Origin: Oscillospiraceae bacterium
GTDB taxonomy: Bacteria; Bacillota; Clostridia; Oscillospirales; Ruminococcaceae
Direction: 5' to 3'
Assembly: GCA_029062865.1 (NCBI GenBank)
Contig: JAIDPG010000126.1
Location: forward strand, 1-7,093
Length of the DNA stretch: 7,093 bases
In this document: piece after piece, positions 1-6,702 of the stretch
How the letters are laid out: the number at the start of each line of letters is the position of its first letter
Numbering within the stretch: position 1 is the stretch's first letter
Made by a program: the position numbers and the translations under genes
Notes under the pieces: generated by a model
Seen by the model: only the letters and a program-made list of their open reading frames with translations
What the model was told of the DNA's origin: nothing
Databases searched by the model: none

Positions 1-1
1 C

Positions 2-214
2 CTTAACGGCGGCTACAACGCGTATTATCCGACGTTCTTCCCAGACGGCGATTATCATTTCTTCGTCGAGGAAAACCTCGAGTACGGCTTGCTCGGTCAC
101 CCGTGGCGGCAGGAGATATGGGTTTTCGGGGAGAGGCTTATCGCGAATATTGAGAGAATCGCGAGCTCGCTCGGGTGGGTAAAAATCAAGGAAGATAACG
201 GAGAACCATTATGA
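2..214 (+). CDS. 3' end of a DUF2716-like protein (partial)
   Basis: An open frame runs in from the left edge and stops with TGA at 212-214, giving the last 70 residues of a protein whose start lies outside the window. The visible part contains FFPDGDYHFF, then an acidic stretch, then GLLGHPWRQEIWVFGERLI. This YPDGDYYFF...GHPW...VFGxxL pattern is what I remember of the C-terminus of DUF2716, a small family of unknown function found in Firmicutes; the assignment is by eye. The stop overlaps the next gene's ATG as ATGA (211-214), so the two genes are almost certainly co-transcribed and translationally coupled. The reading-frame call is firmer than the family call. No function can be given. Confidence 0.65.
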   Translation, partial: LNGGYNAYYPTFFPDGDYHFFVEENLEYGLLGHPWRQEIWVFGERLIANIERIASSLGWVKIKEDNGEPL

Positions 215-1143
215 AAAAACTGTTTGCCGCGCTGATCTGCGGCGTTCTGATCCTGTTTTCCGGCTGCGCGAAAAACAATGAGAAAATCGCGCCGTTTGAC
301 GTTCACCCGCCGTTCTACAAAATCGAAAACGCCGAAACGGGCGCGGTCGTATATATGTTAGGCTCGATGCACGTCGGCAAGCCTGAGGCGGTCTACCCGC
401 GCGAGATTTACGCCGCGCTTGACGAGTGCGATACTCTGGCGGTGGAGGTAGACATTCAGGCGCTCGAACAGGATGCGGCGGCTTCCGCGGAGGCAATCGC
501 GGTGCTGCAATGCCCGCCCGGAACGACGGTAAAGGACTATATGGGCGAGGATTACAACTCCGTAATCGCCAAGTTCAAGAAAAAAAGGCTTTACAACCGC
601 GCTTACGAGGGCTACATTCCCGCGCTGTGGAGCTCGCTCTGGTCAAGCCAAGCGGCGGAGGACTGCGGCTATGACGGGGATTTCGGCACGGATTTGGTTA
701 TGCTTTTCTACGCGAAATCGCACGGAAAGCGAGTTGAAGAAATCGAGACTGCCAAGGAGCAGTATCAGAGAAAAGCGGAAGTTTCATCTGAGCTTCAGAT
801 GCTTATGCTGAACGACACGCTCGCGCTCTCCAAGGACGAAACCAAAGCGCAGTTCGATATGCTCTACAACGCGTGGCGCGAGGGCGACATCAACGCTCTC
901 AAGGCGCTCGCCGAGGAGGAAGAGACGAACCTCCCCGAGGCTCTCCGTGACGAATATGAGAGCTACTACGACGCGATGTACACCGCACGCCAGCGCAAAA
1001 TGGCGGACTATATCGAGGAGAAGCTCCAAGGCGGCCGCAAGACGTTCGTCGTTGTGGGCGCGCTTCACTACGCCGCGCCGCCGTCGATAATCGACAATCT
1101 GAACGCGGACGAAATCGAGGTGCAGGTGATTTCGTACAATTAA
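211..1143 (+). CDS. TraB/GumN family lipoprotein (TIKI-like putative metal-dependent hydrolase)
   Basis: The protein has 310 residues, close to the usual length for the family. Residues 1-18 form a lipoprotein signal peptide (MKK, hydrophobic core, then FSGC with the acylated cysteine at 19), so it should be anchored to the outer face of the cytoplasmic membrane. The mature part has the two family hallmarks: YMLGSMHVG at 48-56 with the GxxH motif (His54), and VVGALHY at 281-287 near the C-terminus. Between them are LAVEVD (76-81), which carries the conserved glutamate, and GTDLVMLFYAKSHGK...EEIET (159-180), matching the family's D-x3-x-A-GK-x-LET region. The family is related to TIKI metalloproteases; the substrate in bacteria is unknown. 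The start is supported by GGAG at 200-203, 7 nt upstream, and by the ATGA overlap with the preceding gene. No terminator is visible before the fabV promoter. Confidence 0.88.
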   Translation: MKKLFAALICGVLILFSGCAKNNEKIAPFDVHPPFYKIENAETGAVVYMLGSMHVGKPEAVYPREIYAALDECDTLAVEVDIQALEQDAAASAEAIAVLQCPPGTTVKDYMGEDYNSVIAKFKKKRLYNRAYEGYIPALWSSLWSSQAAEDCGYDGDFGTDLVMLFYAKSHGKRVEEIETAKEQYQRKAEVSSELQMLMLNDTLALSKDETKAQFDMLYNAWREGDINALKALAEEEETNLPEALRDEYESYYDAMYTARQRKMADYIEEKLQGGRKTFVVVGALHYAAPPSIIDNLNADEIEVQVISYN

Positions 1144-1152
1144 AAAATCCAC

Positions 1153-1181
1153 TTGCAAATTTTCCCACAATGTGGTATAAT
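1153..1181 (+). promoter_or_regulatory. extended -10 sigma-A promoter of fabV
   Basis: The -35 box is TTGCAA (1153-1158), followed by a 17-bp spacer and a consensus -10 TATAAT (1176-1181). A TG at 1173-1174 makes it an extended -10 promoter. The predicted start is near 1188, giving a 27-nt leader before fabV. The spacer contains an inverted repeat, CCACA-A-TGTGG (1165-1175), directly against the -10 box, which could be a repressor site. Confidence 0.85.
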
Positions 1182-1202
1182 ATTCTTATAGAATTTTATT
1201 TC

Positions 1203-1207
1203 GGAGG
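1203..1207 (+). promoter_or_regulatory. ribosome binding site that fixes the fabV start
   Basis: GGAGG lies 7 nt before the ATG at 1215. The same reading frame is open back to an ATG at 1170, but that codon lies upstream of the -10 box (1176-1181), so it would not be on the mRNA. It also has no Shine-Dalgarno sequence. The start at 1215 is therefore the real one. Confidence 0.9.
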
Positions 1208-1214
1208 TATAAAA

Positions 1215-2366
1215 ATGGTAGTTGAACCTAAGGTCAGGGGCTTTATCTGCACGACGGCTCACCCGGTGGGGTGCGATAAGGCGGTTAAGGATCAGATCGA
1301 TTATGTAAAGGCGCAGGGGAAGCTCGACGGTGCGAAAAAGGTGCTTGTCATCGGCTCGTCTATGGGCTACGGGCTCGCTTCGAGAATAGCGGCGGCGTTC
1401 GGGTGCGGCGCGGCGACGCTCGGCGTGATGTTCGACAAGCCCGCGTCGGGGAACAAGACCGCCACTTCGGGCTGGTACAACACCAAGGCGTTCGAGAAAT
1501 ACGCCGCGGCTGAGGGCTTGTACGCGAAAACCGTAAACGGCGACGCGTACTCCGAGGAGGTCAAAAAGGAAGTCATCGACCTTATCAAAAGCGACCTCGG
1601 CAAGGTCGATCTTGTTGTGTATTCGCTTGCCGCGCCGCGCAGAACCGTCGGCGAGACGGTTTACAAGAGCGTCCTCAAAACCACGGGCGAAAGCTACACG
1701 AACAAGACGATAGACCTCAGAAACAACGCGATAACCGAAATAACGCTCGACCCCGCGACGGACGAGGAGATTGAAGCGACCGTCAAGGTTATGGGCGGCG
1801 AGGACTGGGAGGATTGGATAAACGCGCTCAAAGCTGCGGACGCTCTTGAGGATAACGCGGTGACGCTTGCGTACAGCTACATCGGTCCGACGATAACTCA
1901 CCCGATGTACTACAATGGCTCGATAGGCAGGGCGAAGGCGCACCTTTTGGCGACCTCGAAGAAGATCACCGAAAACGGCGTGCGCGCTTATGTTTCGGTA
2001 AACAAGGCGCTTGTAACGCAGTCGTCGTCGGCTATTCCGATTGTGCCGTTGTATATCTCGATCCTATATAAGGTAATGAAGGCGAAGGGCAATCACGAGG
2101 GCTGCATCGAGCAGATGCGCCGCCTGTTCGGAAAGCTTTATGGCGGCGAGCTGAACCTCGACGGCGAGGGGCAGATCCGCATGGACGACTGGGAAATGCA
2201 GGACGACGTTCAGGCGGAGGTTTCCAAGATGTGGGATAGCATCAACGCCGACAACTTCAAGGAGCTCACCGATATGGACGGATACTGGAGCGATTTCTAC
2301 GCGCTGTTCGGCTTCGGGATCGACGGCGTTGATTACAGCGCAGACGTCGAAGTCGATGTCAATTGA
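1215..2366 (+). CDS. fabV: FabV-type NADH-dependent enoyl-ACP / trans-2-enoyl-CoA reductase
   Basis: The protein has 383 residues, slightly under the roughly 400 usual for FabV/Ter. It is a cytosolic, monomeric SDR-superfamily enzyme that reduces the C2-C3 double bond of enoyl thioesters with NADH, either in fatty acid synthesis (FabV) or in butyryl-CoA formation by anaerobes (Ter). The N-terminus MVVEPKVRGFICTTAHPVGC is the family signature. A Rossmann glycine motif, GSSMGYG, lies at 47-53. The catalytic Tyr-x8-Lys is Y232...K241 within THPMYYNGSIGRAK. The substrate-loop segment KALVTQSSSAIPIVPLYIS (264-282) is also typical. After the second Rossmann strand the acidic residue is Asp74 (FDKP) where FEKP is commoner; it should still favour NADH. 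It has its own promoter and terminator, so it forms a single-gene unit. Sequence alone does not separate the FabV role from the Ter role. FabV enzymes are typically insensitive to triclosan. Confidence 0.95.
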   Translation: MVVEPKVRGFICTTAHPVGCDKAVKDQIDYVKAQGKLDGAKKVLVIGSSMGYGLASRIAAAFGCGAATLGVMFDKPASGNKTATSGWYNTKAFEKYAAAEGLYAKTVNGDAYSEEVKKEVIDLIKSDLGKVDLVVYSLAAPRRTVGETVYKSVLKTTGESYTNKTIDLRNNAITEITLDPATDEEIEATVKVMGGEDWEDWINALKAADALEDNAVTLAYSYIGPTITHPMYYNGSIGRAKAHLLATSKKITENGVRAYVSVNKALVTQSSSAIPIVPLYISILYKVMKAKGNHEGCIEQMRRLFGKLYGGELNLDGEGQIRMDDWEMQDDVQAEVSKMWDSINADNFKELTDMDGYWSDFYALFGFGIDGVDYSADVEVDVN

Positions 2367-2379
2367 CGATATACTATTG

Positions 2380-2410
2380 AAAAAATCCCCCGCGAAGCGG
2401 GGGATTTTTT
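2380..2410. terminator. bidirectional intrinsic terminator between fabV and the acyl-ligase operon
   Basis: The arms AAAAAATCCCCCGC and GCGGGGGATTTTTT form a perfect 14-bp stem around a GAA loop, with a seventh T at 2411. Read on the plus strand, the T tract follows the GC-rich stem 13 nt after the fabV stop. Read on the minus strand, the A tract at 2380-2385 becomes the U tract, and the hairpin begins 17 nt after the stop of the acyl-ligase gene. It therefore can end both convergent transcripts. Confidence 0.95.
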
Positions 2411-2427
2411 TGTTTGTTTAGTGTCTG

Positions 2428-3963
2428 TTAAATTGTCTCGCCCTGAACGCTCTGCGCTCTCTTTATCTTTCTTGAAGTCGTCTTTTCAAACTCCACGTTG
2501 CGCACTCTTATGCGGTGGATATTTTTCGAGGAGGGGAGCGTTTTGTTTATCGCCTTTACCTTGTCCTTAATCTCCGCAGCGATCTTCTCGTCGGACTTGC
2601 CCTTGTAGAGCTCGCTGCCGAGGAACAACTCAAGCGTGAGCATTTCGTCCTCGGAGTAAACCATAAGCTCCTGCGCGATGTTCGCCGCCTCGAACTTGTT
2701 TTCAAGCTCCTCGGGGGAAACATTCTCGCCGTTCGAGAGGATGATGAGGTTTTTCTTTCTGCCCGTGATGTAAAGCCGTCCGAACTCGTCCGTGTGACCG
2801 AGGTCGCCGGTGTAGAGCCAGCCGTCCTTTAACGTCTCGGCGGTGGACTGCTCGTCCTTATAATAGCCCTGCATAACCGAGGGGCTTTTGACCGTGATCT
2901 CGCCGTCGACGATCCTTACCTCGCAGCCCTTGACGATCTTTCCGACGTCGCCGTCCGATTTGCGCGTGAGATCGGCAGAGGTTATTCTCGGTGAGCACTC
3001 CGTCATTCCGTAGCCCTGTGCGATAGTAATTCCCAGCTTCTCATACGCCGTGAGCAGGTCGGGGTTGAGATACGCGCCGCCGCTGAACATCATCTTCAAG
3101 CGCCCGCCGAACGCCTTCTTCGCGATCACCTTCATAGGGATAAGCGGCAAGGATTTTGACGCCTTTTTGATCTGCTTGTAAATAGTAGACACTATCATCG
3201 GCACGAGCAGGATTATCGTCGGCTGGAACAGCTTGAGGTTCTGCGCGACCTTCATCAGACTATCGTTGATGCAGACCGTTGTGCCGTATCTCAGCGACAG
3301 CAGAATGTCGCACGTGAAGCAATAAACGTGGTGAATGGGGAGCACCGTCAGCAGCACGTCTTCGGTCGTCGCCTCGTTGTCGCAGCAGAAAACGTTGTCC
3401 ATAAAGTTGCCGTGCGACAGCATAACGCCTTTCGCTTTGCCCGTCGTTCCCGAAGTGAACAGAATAGCCGCGAGATCGCCCTCCGCGGGGATCTCGTCGG
3501 GCGTGTCGGGAGAGTACTCCGCGAGGACTTCTCCAAGCGCTGTCGCGTCCTCCGCCGTGTCAGCAAGCAGAACGTATTCCTTGATTTTCGGGCACTTTTC
3601 CTTGAAAACAGGAAGTGCCGCCGCGAACTTCTTGTCAAAGAACAGTGCCTCAACGTCCGCGCGGTCGAGAAGCTCCGCGATGTCGTCGGGGGAGAGCTGA
3701 GCGTCGATCGGCACGCCCGTGTTGCCGCCTATCATCGCGCCGATGTAGCCCACGAGATAATTGTAGCTCGTAGGACCGACAACGCCTGCGTGGATTTTCT
3801 TCCCGAATTTGTCCTTCAAAAACGCCGACACTCTCAGAGCATCCGCGGCAAACTGATTGAAGCTCTTCTCGGAGATCGCATCGCCCGCCGCCTTTTCCTT
3901 GATGAACGTCTTATCGCCGAAGCTTGTTTTAGCGCCGATTACCAGATCGTACAATGTTTTCAT
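2428..3963 (-). CDS. AMP-forming acyl ligase (ANL superfamily; probable acyl-ACP ligase)
   Basis: The 511-residue protein is a complete adenylate-forming enzyme. It has the P-loop TSGTTGKAKG (170-179), YGMTE (318-322), YTGD (384-387), the hinge ITGRKKNLIILSNGENVSP (399-417) and the C-terminal catalytic lysine in TTSRKIKR (Lys499). It would convert a carboxylic acid and ATP to an acyl-AMP and pass it to a thiol. It carries no fused carrier domain, but the gene lies 4 nt after a free carrier-protein gene, with its AAAGG ribosome site inside that gene's end, so the carrier is the likely acceptor. By eye, the position of the amino-group-binding Asp of NRPS A domains is Tyr214 (in LPIHHVYCF), and the LPxHH pattern resembles fatty acyl ligases. 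A fatty or other non-amino acid is therefore the likelier substrate. It is the last gene of the operon. CoA as acceptor cannot be excluded. Confidence 0.9.
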   Translation of the reverse strand: MKTLYDLVIGAKTSFGDKTFIKEKAAGDAISEKSFNQFAADALRVSAFLKDKFGKKIHAGVVGPTSYNYLVGYIGAMIGGNTGVPIDAQLSPDDIAELLDRADVEALFFDKKFAAALPVFKEKCPKIKEYVLLADTAEDATALGEVLAEYSPDTPDEIPAEGDLAAILFTSGTTGKAKGVMLSHGNFMDNVFCCDNEATTEDVLLTVLPIHHVYCFTCDILLSLRYGTTVCINDSLMKVAQNLKLFQPTIILLVPMIVSTIYKQIKKASKSLPLIPMKVIAKKAFGGRLKMMFSGGAYLNPDLLTAYEKLGITIAQGYGMTECSPRITSADLTRKSDGDVGKIVKGCEVRIVDGEITVKSPSVMQGYYKDEQSTAETLKDGWLYTGDLGHTDEFGRLYITGRKKNLIILSNGENVSPEELENKFEAANIAQELMVYSEDEMLTLELFLGSELYKGKSDEKIAAEIKDKVKAINKTLPSSKNIHRIRVRNVEFEKTTSRKIKRAQSVQGETI

Positions 3964-3967
3964 ATTC

Positions 3968-4195
3968 TCAACCTTTCAGCTTTTCAATATACTTTACAGC
4001 GTCCTCAACCGTCGAGAGGTCGAGAATGTCCTCCTCGTTTACGGAAACGCCGAACTTCTCCTCGACCTCTCCGAGCAGGCTTACAAAATCGAACGAATTG
4101 AAGCCCAGATCGTCGATAAACTTCGACTCCGGCTTGATATCCTCCGGCTCGACCTCAACGTAGTTGCAGATAAGCTCTTTCAGTTCTTCAAACAT
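3968..4195 (-). CDS. free-standing acyl/peptidyl carrier protein
   Basis: The 75-residue acidic protein has the four-helix carrier pattern. The phosphopantetheine attachment site is DLGFNSFDFVSLL (29-41), with Ser34 as the modified serine. The usual DSL(D/E) core is here NSFD, so the aspartate before the serine is asparagine. Later segments EEKFGVSVNEEDI (45-57) and STVEDAVKYI (61-70) match helices III and IV. It would hold the acyl group made by the ligase encoded 4 nt downstream and present it to the condensation protein encoded upstream. The start is fixed by AAGGAGG (4204-4210) 8 nt before the ATG, the best ribosome site in the operon, as expected for a carrier needed in excess. It is a dedicated carrier rather than the housekeeping AcpP, judging by its neighbours and the altered motif. 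Confidence 0.93.
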   Translation of the reverse strand: MFEELKELICNYVEVEPEDIKPESKFIDDLGFNSFDFVSLLGEVEEKFGVSVNEEDILDLSTVEDAVKYIEKLKG

Positions 4196-4226
4196 AATAA
4201 AATCCTCCTTATATTTTCGTCTTTCG

Positions 4227-4254
4227 GGATTTCCCCGCCCGCGGCGGGAAATCC
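4227..4254. repeat. GC-rich hairpin between condensation and carrier genes (repeat copy 1)
   Basis: GGATTTCCCCGCC and GGCGGGAAATCC pair around a CGC loop, with one bulged C. The hairpin fills the 66-nt gap between the condensation-protein stop and the carrier-protein ribosome site. Read in the operon direction it has no following U tract, so it is not a typical terminator. A role in mRNA stability, processing or partial attenuation is possible. It resembles the hairpins at 5706-5731 and 6999-7027. Confidence 0.75.
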
Positions 4255-4261
4255 GTGCTTG

Positions 4262-5674
4262 TCAGATCATTTCCAGAATTTCCCCGACCGTGCGGTTCGG
4301 GTCCTCTATGCCTCTGAACAGTACGCGGCAGAGATAGTAGTAGAAAAATTCCATTTCGTGGTGGCTTACAACGTCCTTGCGGAACTCGAAGTTGAAGTTC
4401 AGACCGTTGTCCTCGGGGCGGTGCATAACCGTGAGATAAAGCGGCTGCCCCGCGACGCCGTTGGAATACCAGAACGTCTTGTAGTCAATGTCGGGCAGAT
4501 CGTCGCTCGCGTTGCGGAGCGTCAGCGGCTGGTATGTCAGGGAGATGCTCTCGTAGCTCGCTCCGGGAGCGAATTTGCGGTACTTCGAGCGCTTCATGGT
4601 GTATTCGATAGGGTCGTAATTCGCGTGGCGGAATATCTTGGTCTGCTCCGTCTGGATTACGCGGATAGCGTCGATAAACGTCGTTTCGGGCTCGATTATC
4701 GTTCGCATCGGGAAGAAGTGGATCCTCGTACCGCCGCTGTGCTTTTCAAGCAGCGTTCCGCGGCGCGCGATGCAGGTCTTGACGCAAACGTCTTTTTCGT
4801 CGTTGTTGAATTTCGAGAGCACCGTGCGAAGCCCCATTAACAAAAGGCTCGCCATAGGCACCTTGTTCTCCTCGCAGAATTTCAGCAGCCGCATCGAGGG
4901 CTCTGTTTCGAGGTTATAAACGGAAATGTCCGCTTCCATGGAGTTGGAGATGACATACGCGCTGCGGAGCTTCGGGTTTTTCGCCTCGCGGCGCTGCGTG
5001 ATAAGTCTGCCGGGACCCGTGAAGTCGGTGTACATCGGCTCGTTTTTCGCTTCAATGTCCGCCTTCCAGAACTCCTCGTCCGCGATATGCGCGGGGTTGT
5101 CGGGCTTTTCGTATTCGAGATCCTTCAAAAGCTGCTTGAGATACGGCTGGAGCGGCTTGGGATAAGGATAATCGTAAACCTTCGCGCAGTAAATTTCCAG
5201 TACGCGCTTGTTGAACTCGATAATGGAGCTCGAATCCATTGTCATATGGTTTACTTTAAGATACATTCCGTTGTAGCCGCCCGGGAACTTTATCATCACG
5301 ACTACGTTTTCCGGAGCATTGTAACGCTCGAACGGCTTTTCCGTCCAGCGCTTCATTTCCTCGTTCGCGTCCTCCTCTTTCCAGTGCGAGAAGTCGAAGA
5401 AGCCGATCTCGCGCTCGTCAAACGGCACGATATATTGATAAGGTGTTCCGTCCTCGTCCTCAATAAAGCGAAGGCGCATTGTGTCCATATCATTTATCGC
5501 CTGATGAATAGACTGCTTTAAAACGTCGAAATCAACGTCGTTCTTGATATACAATCCCGTGCCGATGTTCAGCACCTGCGGCTTTGAAAATCTGATCGTG
5601 TAGAAGTGGAGCCTCTGCGCGGCGCAAAGCGGATAACCTTGAACGACCGCGCCGTTTATTGTAAATTCTTTCAT
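4262..5674 (-). CDS. free-standing condensation-domain protein (NRPS C-domain / acyltransferase-like)
   Basis: The 470-residue protein is the length of one NRPS condensation domain with nothing fused to it. The C1-type motif is YPLCAAQRLHFY (14-25), matching SxAQxRLW. The active-site motif is NHMTMDS (142-148): His143 and Asp147 of HHxxxDG are kept, while the first His is Asn and the Gly is Ser. EEFWKADI (200-207) fits the region after the linker, and GGTRIHFFPMRT (314-325) corresponds to the C5 region (GxFVNTLPLR). Such enzymes join a carrier-bound acyl group to an amine or alcohol, and His143 would be the general base. Similar folds are found in PapA-type and wax-ester acyltransferases, so ester formation is possible. 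The start has AAGGAG (5680-5685) 5 nt upstream. It lies between the hydrolase gene and the carrier and ligase genes, which supports a shared pathway. The product is unknown. Confidence 0.85.
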   Translation of the reverse strand: MKEFTINGAVVQGYPLCAAQRLHFYTIRFSKPQVLNIGTGLYIKNDVDFDVLKQSIHQAINDMDTMRLRFIEDEDGTPYQYIVPFDEREIGFFDFSHWKEEDANEEMKRWTEKPFERYNAPENVVVMIKFPGGYNGMYLKVNHMTMDSSSIIEFNKRVLEIYCAKVYDYPYPKPLQPYLKQLLKDLEYEKPDNPAHIADEEFWKADIEAKNEPMYTDFTGPGRLITQRREAKNPKLRSAYVISNSMEADISVYNLETEPSMRLLKFCEENKVPMASLLLMGLRTVLSKFNNDEKDVCVKTCIARRGTLLEKHSGGTRIHFFPMRTIIEPETTFIDAIRVIQTEQTKIFRHANYDPIEYTMKRSKYRKFAPGASYESISLTYQPLTLRNASDDLPDIDYKTFWYSNGVAGQPLYLTVMHRPEDNGLNFNFEFRKDVVSHHEMEFFYYYLCRVLFRGIEDPNRTVGEILEMI

Positions 5675-5705
5675 TTCTTCTCCTTATAAAAGAAAGTTTT
5701 TTCGT

Positions 5706-5731
5706 TTTTCCCCGCCTGCGGCGCGGGAAAA
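5706..5731. repeat. GC-rich hairpin between hydrolase and condensation genes (repeat copy 2)
   Basis: TTTTCCCCGCC pairs with GGCGCGGGAAAA around a TGC loop, with a one-base bulge (C5724). It sits in the 71-nt gap after the hydrolase stop, next to a small ATCCG-AC-CGGAT inverted repeat (5731-5742). In the operon direction it is followed by an A-rich rather than a T-rich stretch, so it is not a standard terminator. Like copy 1, it begins with CGGATTT(T)CCCGC when read in the operon direction. Confidence 0.7.
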
Positions 5732-5745
5732 TCCGACCGGATCAT

Positions 5746-6702
5746 TTACAGATACTTCGCAAGGAATTCCGAAACGGTTTTCTCGTAAAGCGGCTTGTTT
5801 TCGTAGAGCGACGCGGCGTGACCTGCATTGTCGATAAGCAGAAGCTCCTTCTCTCCCGTGCATGCCTCGAAATTCTGCTTGGACATCACGGTCGGGACGA
5901 ATTTGTCCTCCTTGCCGTGAATGAAGAGTATCGGGCACGCGCCGCGCTTTACGGCTTGAAGCGTTGTGCAGTCCCGGAAGCCGTAGCCCGCCTTCGCGCG
6001 GCAGATCTGTTCGTTTATCGCAAGAATGGGCTTGGGCGGCAGGTGATAGTCGCGCTTTAAAATATGAGTGAACACGTCATACGGCGACGTGAACGCGCAG
6101 TCGGCGATTATCGCCTTGACATTTTTTGGGAGCTCGTCAAGACCGCTTGTCATAAGCACCGTCGAAGCGCCCATTGAAACGCCGTAGAGAACGATATCGC
6201 TGTTCTCGCCGAACCGCTCAAGCGCGTAATCTATCCACTTTATCGCGTCAAATCTGTCGAGAATTCCAAAGCCGATGAACTTGCCCTCGCTCTTCCCGTG
6301 TGACCGCTGGTCGACTACGAGAGCGTTGAAGCCGCGCTCCATAAAGCTCTCAGCCATAGTCGCGCAGTCGTTGAGACCGCAGCCCGTATAGCCGTGGAAC
6401 AAAACCGCCGTGCGCTTTGAGGGAATTTCGGCGGAGAAAAGGTCTCCGTGCAGCGTCAGTCCGTCACGGGATTTTATCGTCACGTGCTCCGAAGGACGTG
6501 CGAACAGCTTCTCCTTTTCCGCGTGGATTATCTTGATGTACTCCTCCCACTGTTTCGCGTCCGCCATTTCGCCGACATCAACACGAAGCTCGTCCTGGCG
6601 CGGGATCACGCGGTTAAACAGCGTGTACGCTCCGATGACGCTCGCCGCCGCGCCCGTCGCGGCAACGCCGCCCGCTATCGCCGCAAATAATGCTGGATTC
6701 AT
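5746..6702 (-). CDS. membrane-anchored alpha/beta hydrolase (serine hydrolase)
   Basis: The 318-residue protein starts with a small-residue hydrophobic segment at about 4-29 (rich in Ala, Gly, Val), probably one membrane helix or uncleaved signal anchor. The alpha/beta hydrolase domain follows: oxyanion-hole region LFHGYTG (101-107), VVDQRSHGKSEG (129-140), nucleophile elbow GVSMG (174-178, Ser176), acid Asp266 in HGKEDKFVP and His295 in NAGHAAS. The triad is complete. It resembles COG1073-type hydrolases, a broad group of esterases and thioesterase-like enzymes. The ATG is preceded by AAAGGAG (6712-6718) with a 9-nt gap. As the first gene of an operon with a ligase, a carrier and a condensation protein, it may release or clean up the carrier-bound acyl group, or hydrolyse the product at the membrane. 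Without a clear topology call, the side of the membrane on which it acts is open. Confidence 0.88.
   Translation of the reverse strand: MNPALFAAIAGGVAATGAAASVIGAYTLFNRVIPRQDELRVDVGEMADAKQWEEYIKIIHAEKEKLFARPSEHVTIKSRDGLTLHGDLFSAEIPSKRTAVLFHGYTGCGLNDCATMAESFMERGFNALVVDQRSHGKSEGKFIGFGILDRFDAIKWIDYALERFGENSDIVLYGVSMGASTVLMTSGLDELPKNVKAIIADCAFTSPYDVFTHILKRDYHLPPKPILAINEQICRAKAGYGFRDCTTLQAVKRGACPILFIHGKEDKFVPTVMSKQNFEACTGEKELLLIDNAGHAASLYENKPLYEKTVSEFLAKYL

Noticed and set aside
1170..1214. N-terminal extension of FabV by 15 residues from an upstream ATG
   Set aside because: The codon lies upstream of the consensus -10 box and has no ribosome site; the FabV family start matches the ATG at 1215.
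1140..1943. 267-codon open frame on the minus strand
   Set aside because: It is antisense to fabV and its promoter, with an Arg/Val-rich composition and no motif.
3328..4101. 257-codon open frame on the plus strand
   Set aside because: It lies antisense across the well-supported ligase and carrier genes, has no ribosome site or recognisable motif, and is rich in Arg as expected of a shadow frame in GC-rich DNA.
4196..4226. TATAAG before the carrier gene as an internal promoter -10
   Set aside because: The sequence overlaps the ribosome binding site and there is no -35 box at a workable distance.
3857..4840. 327-codon open frame on the plus strand
   Set aside because: It is antisense to the ligase, carrier and condensation genes, crosses both their intergenic gaps, and has no recognisable domain.
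4227..5731. The two intra-operon hairpins as intrinsic terminators
   Set aside because: In the direction of transcription neither is followed by a U tract; A-rich sequence and a good ribosome site follow instead.
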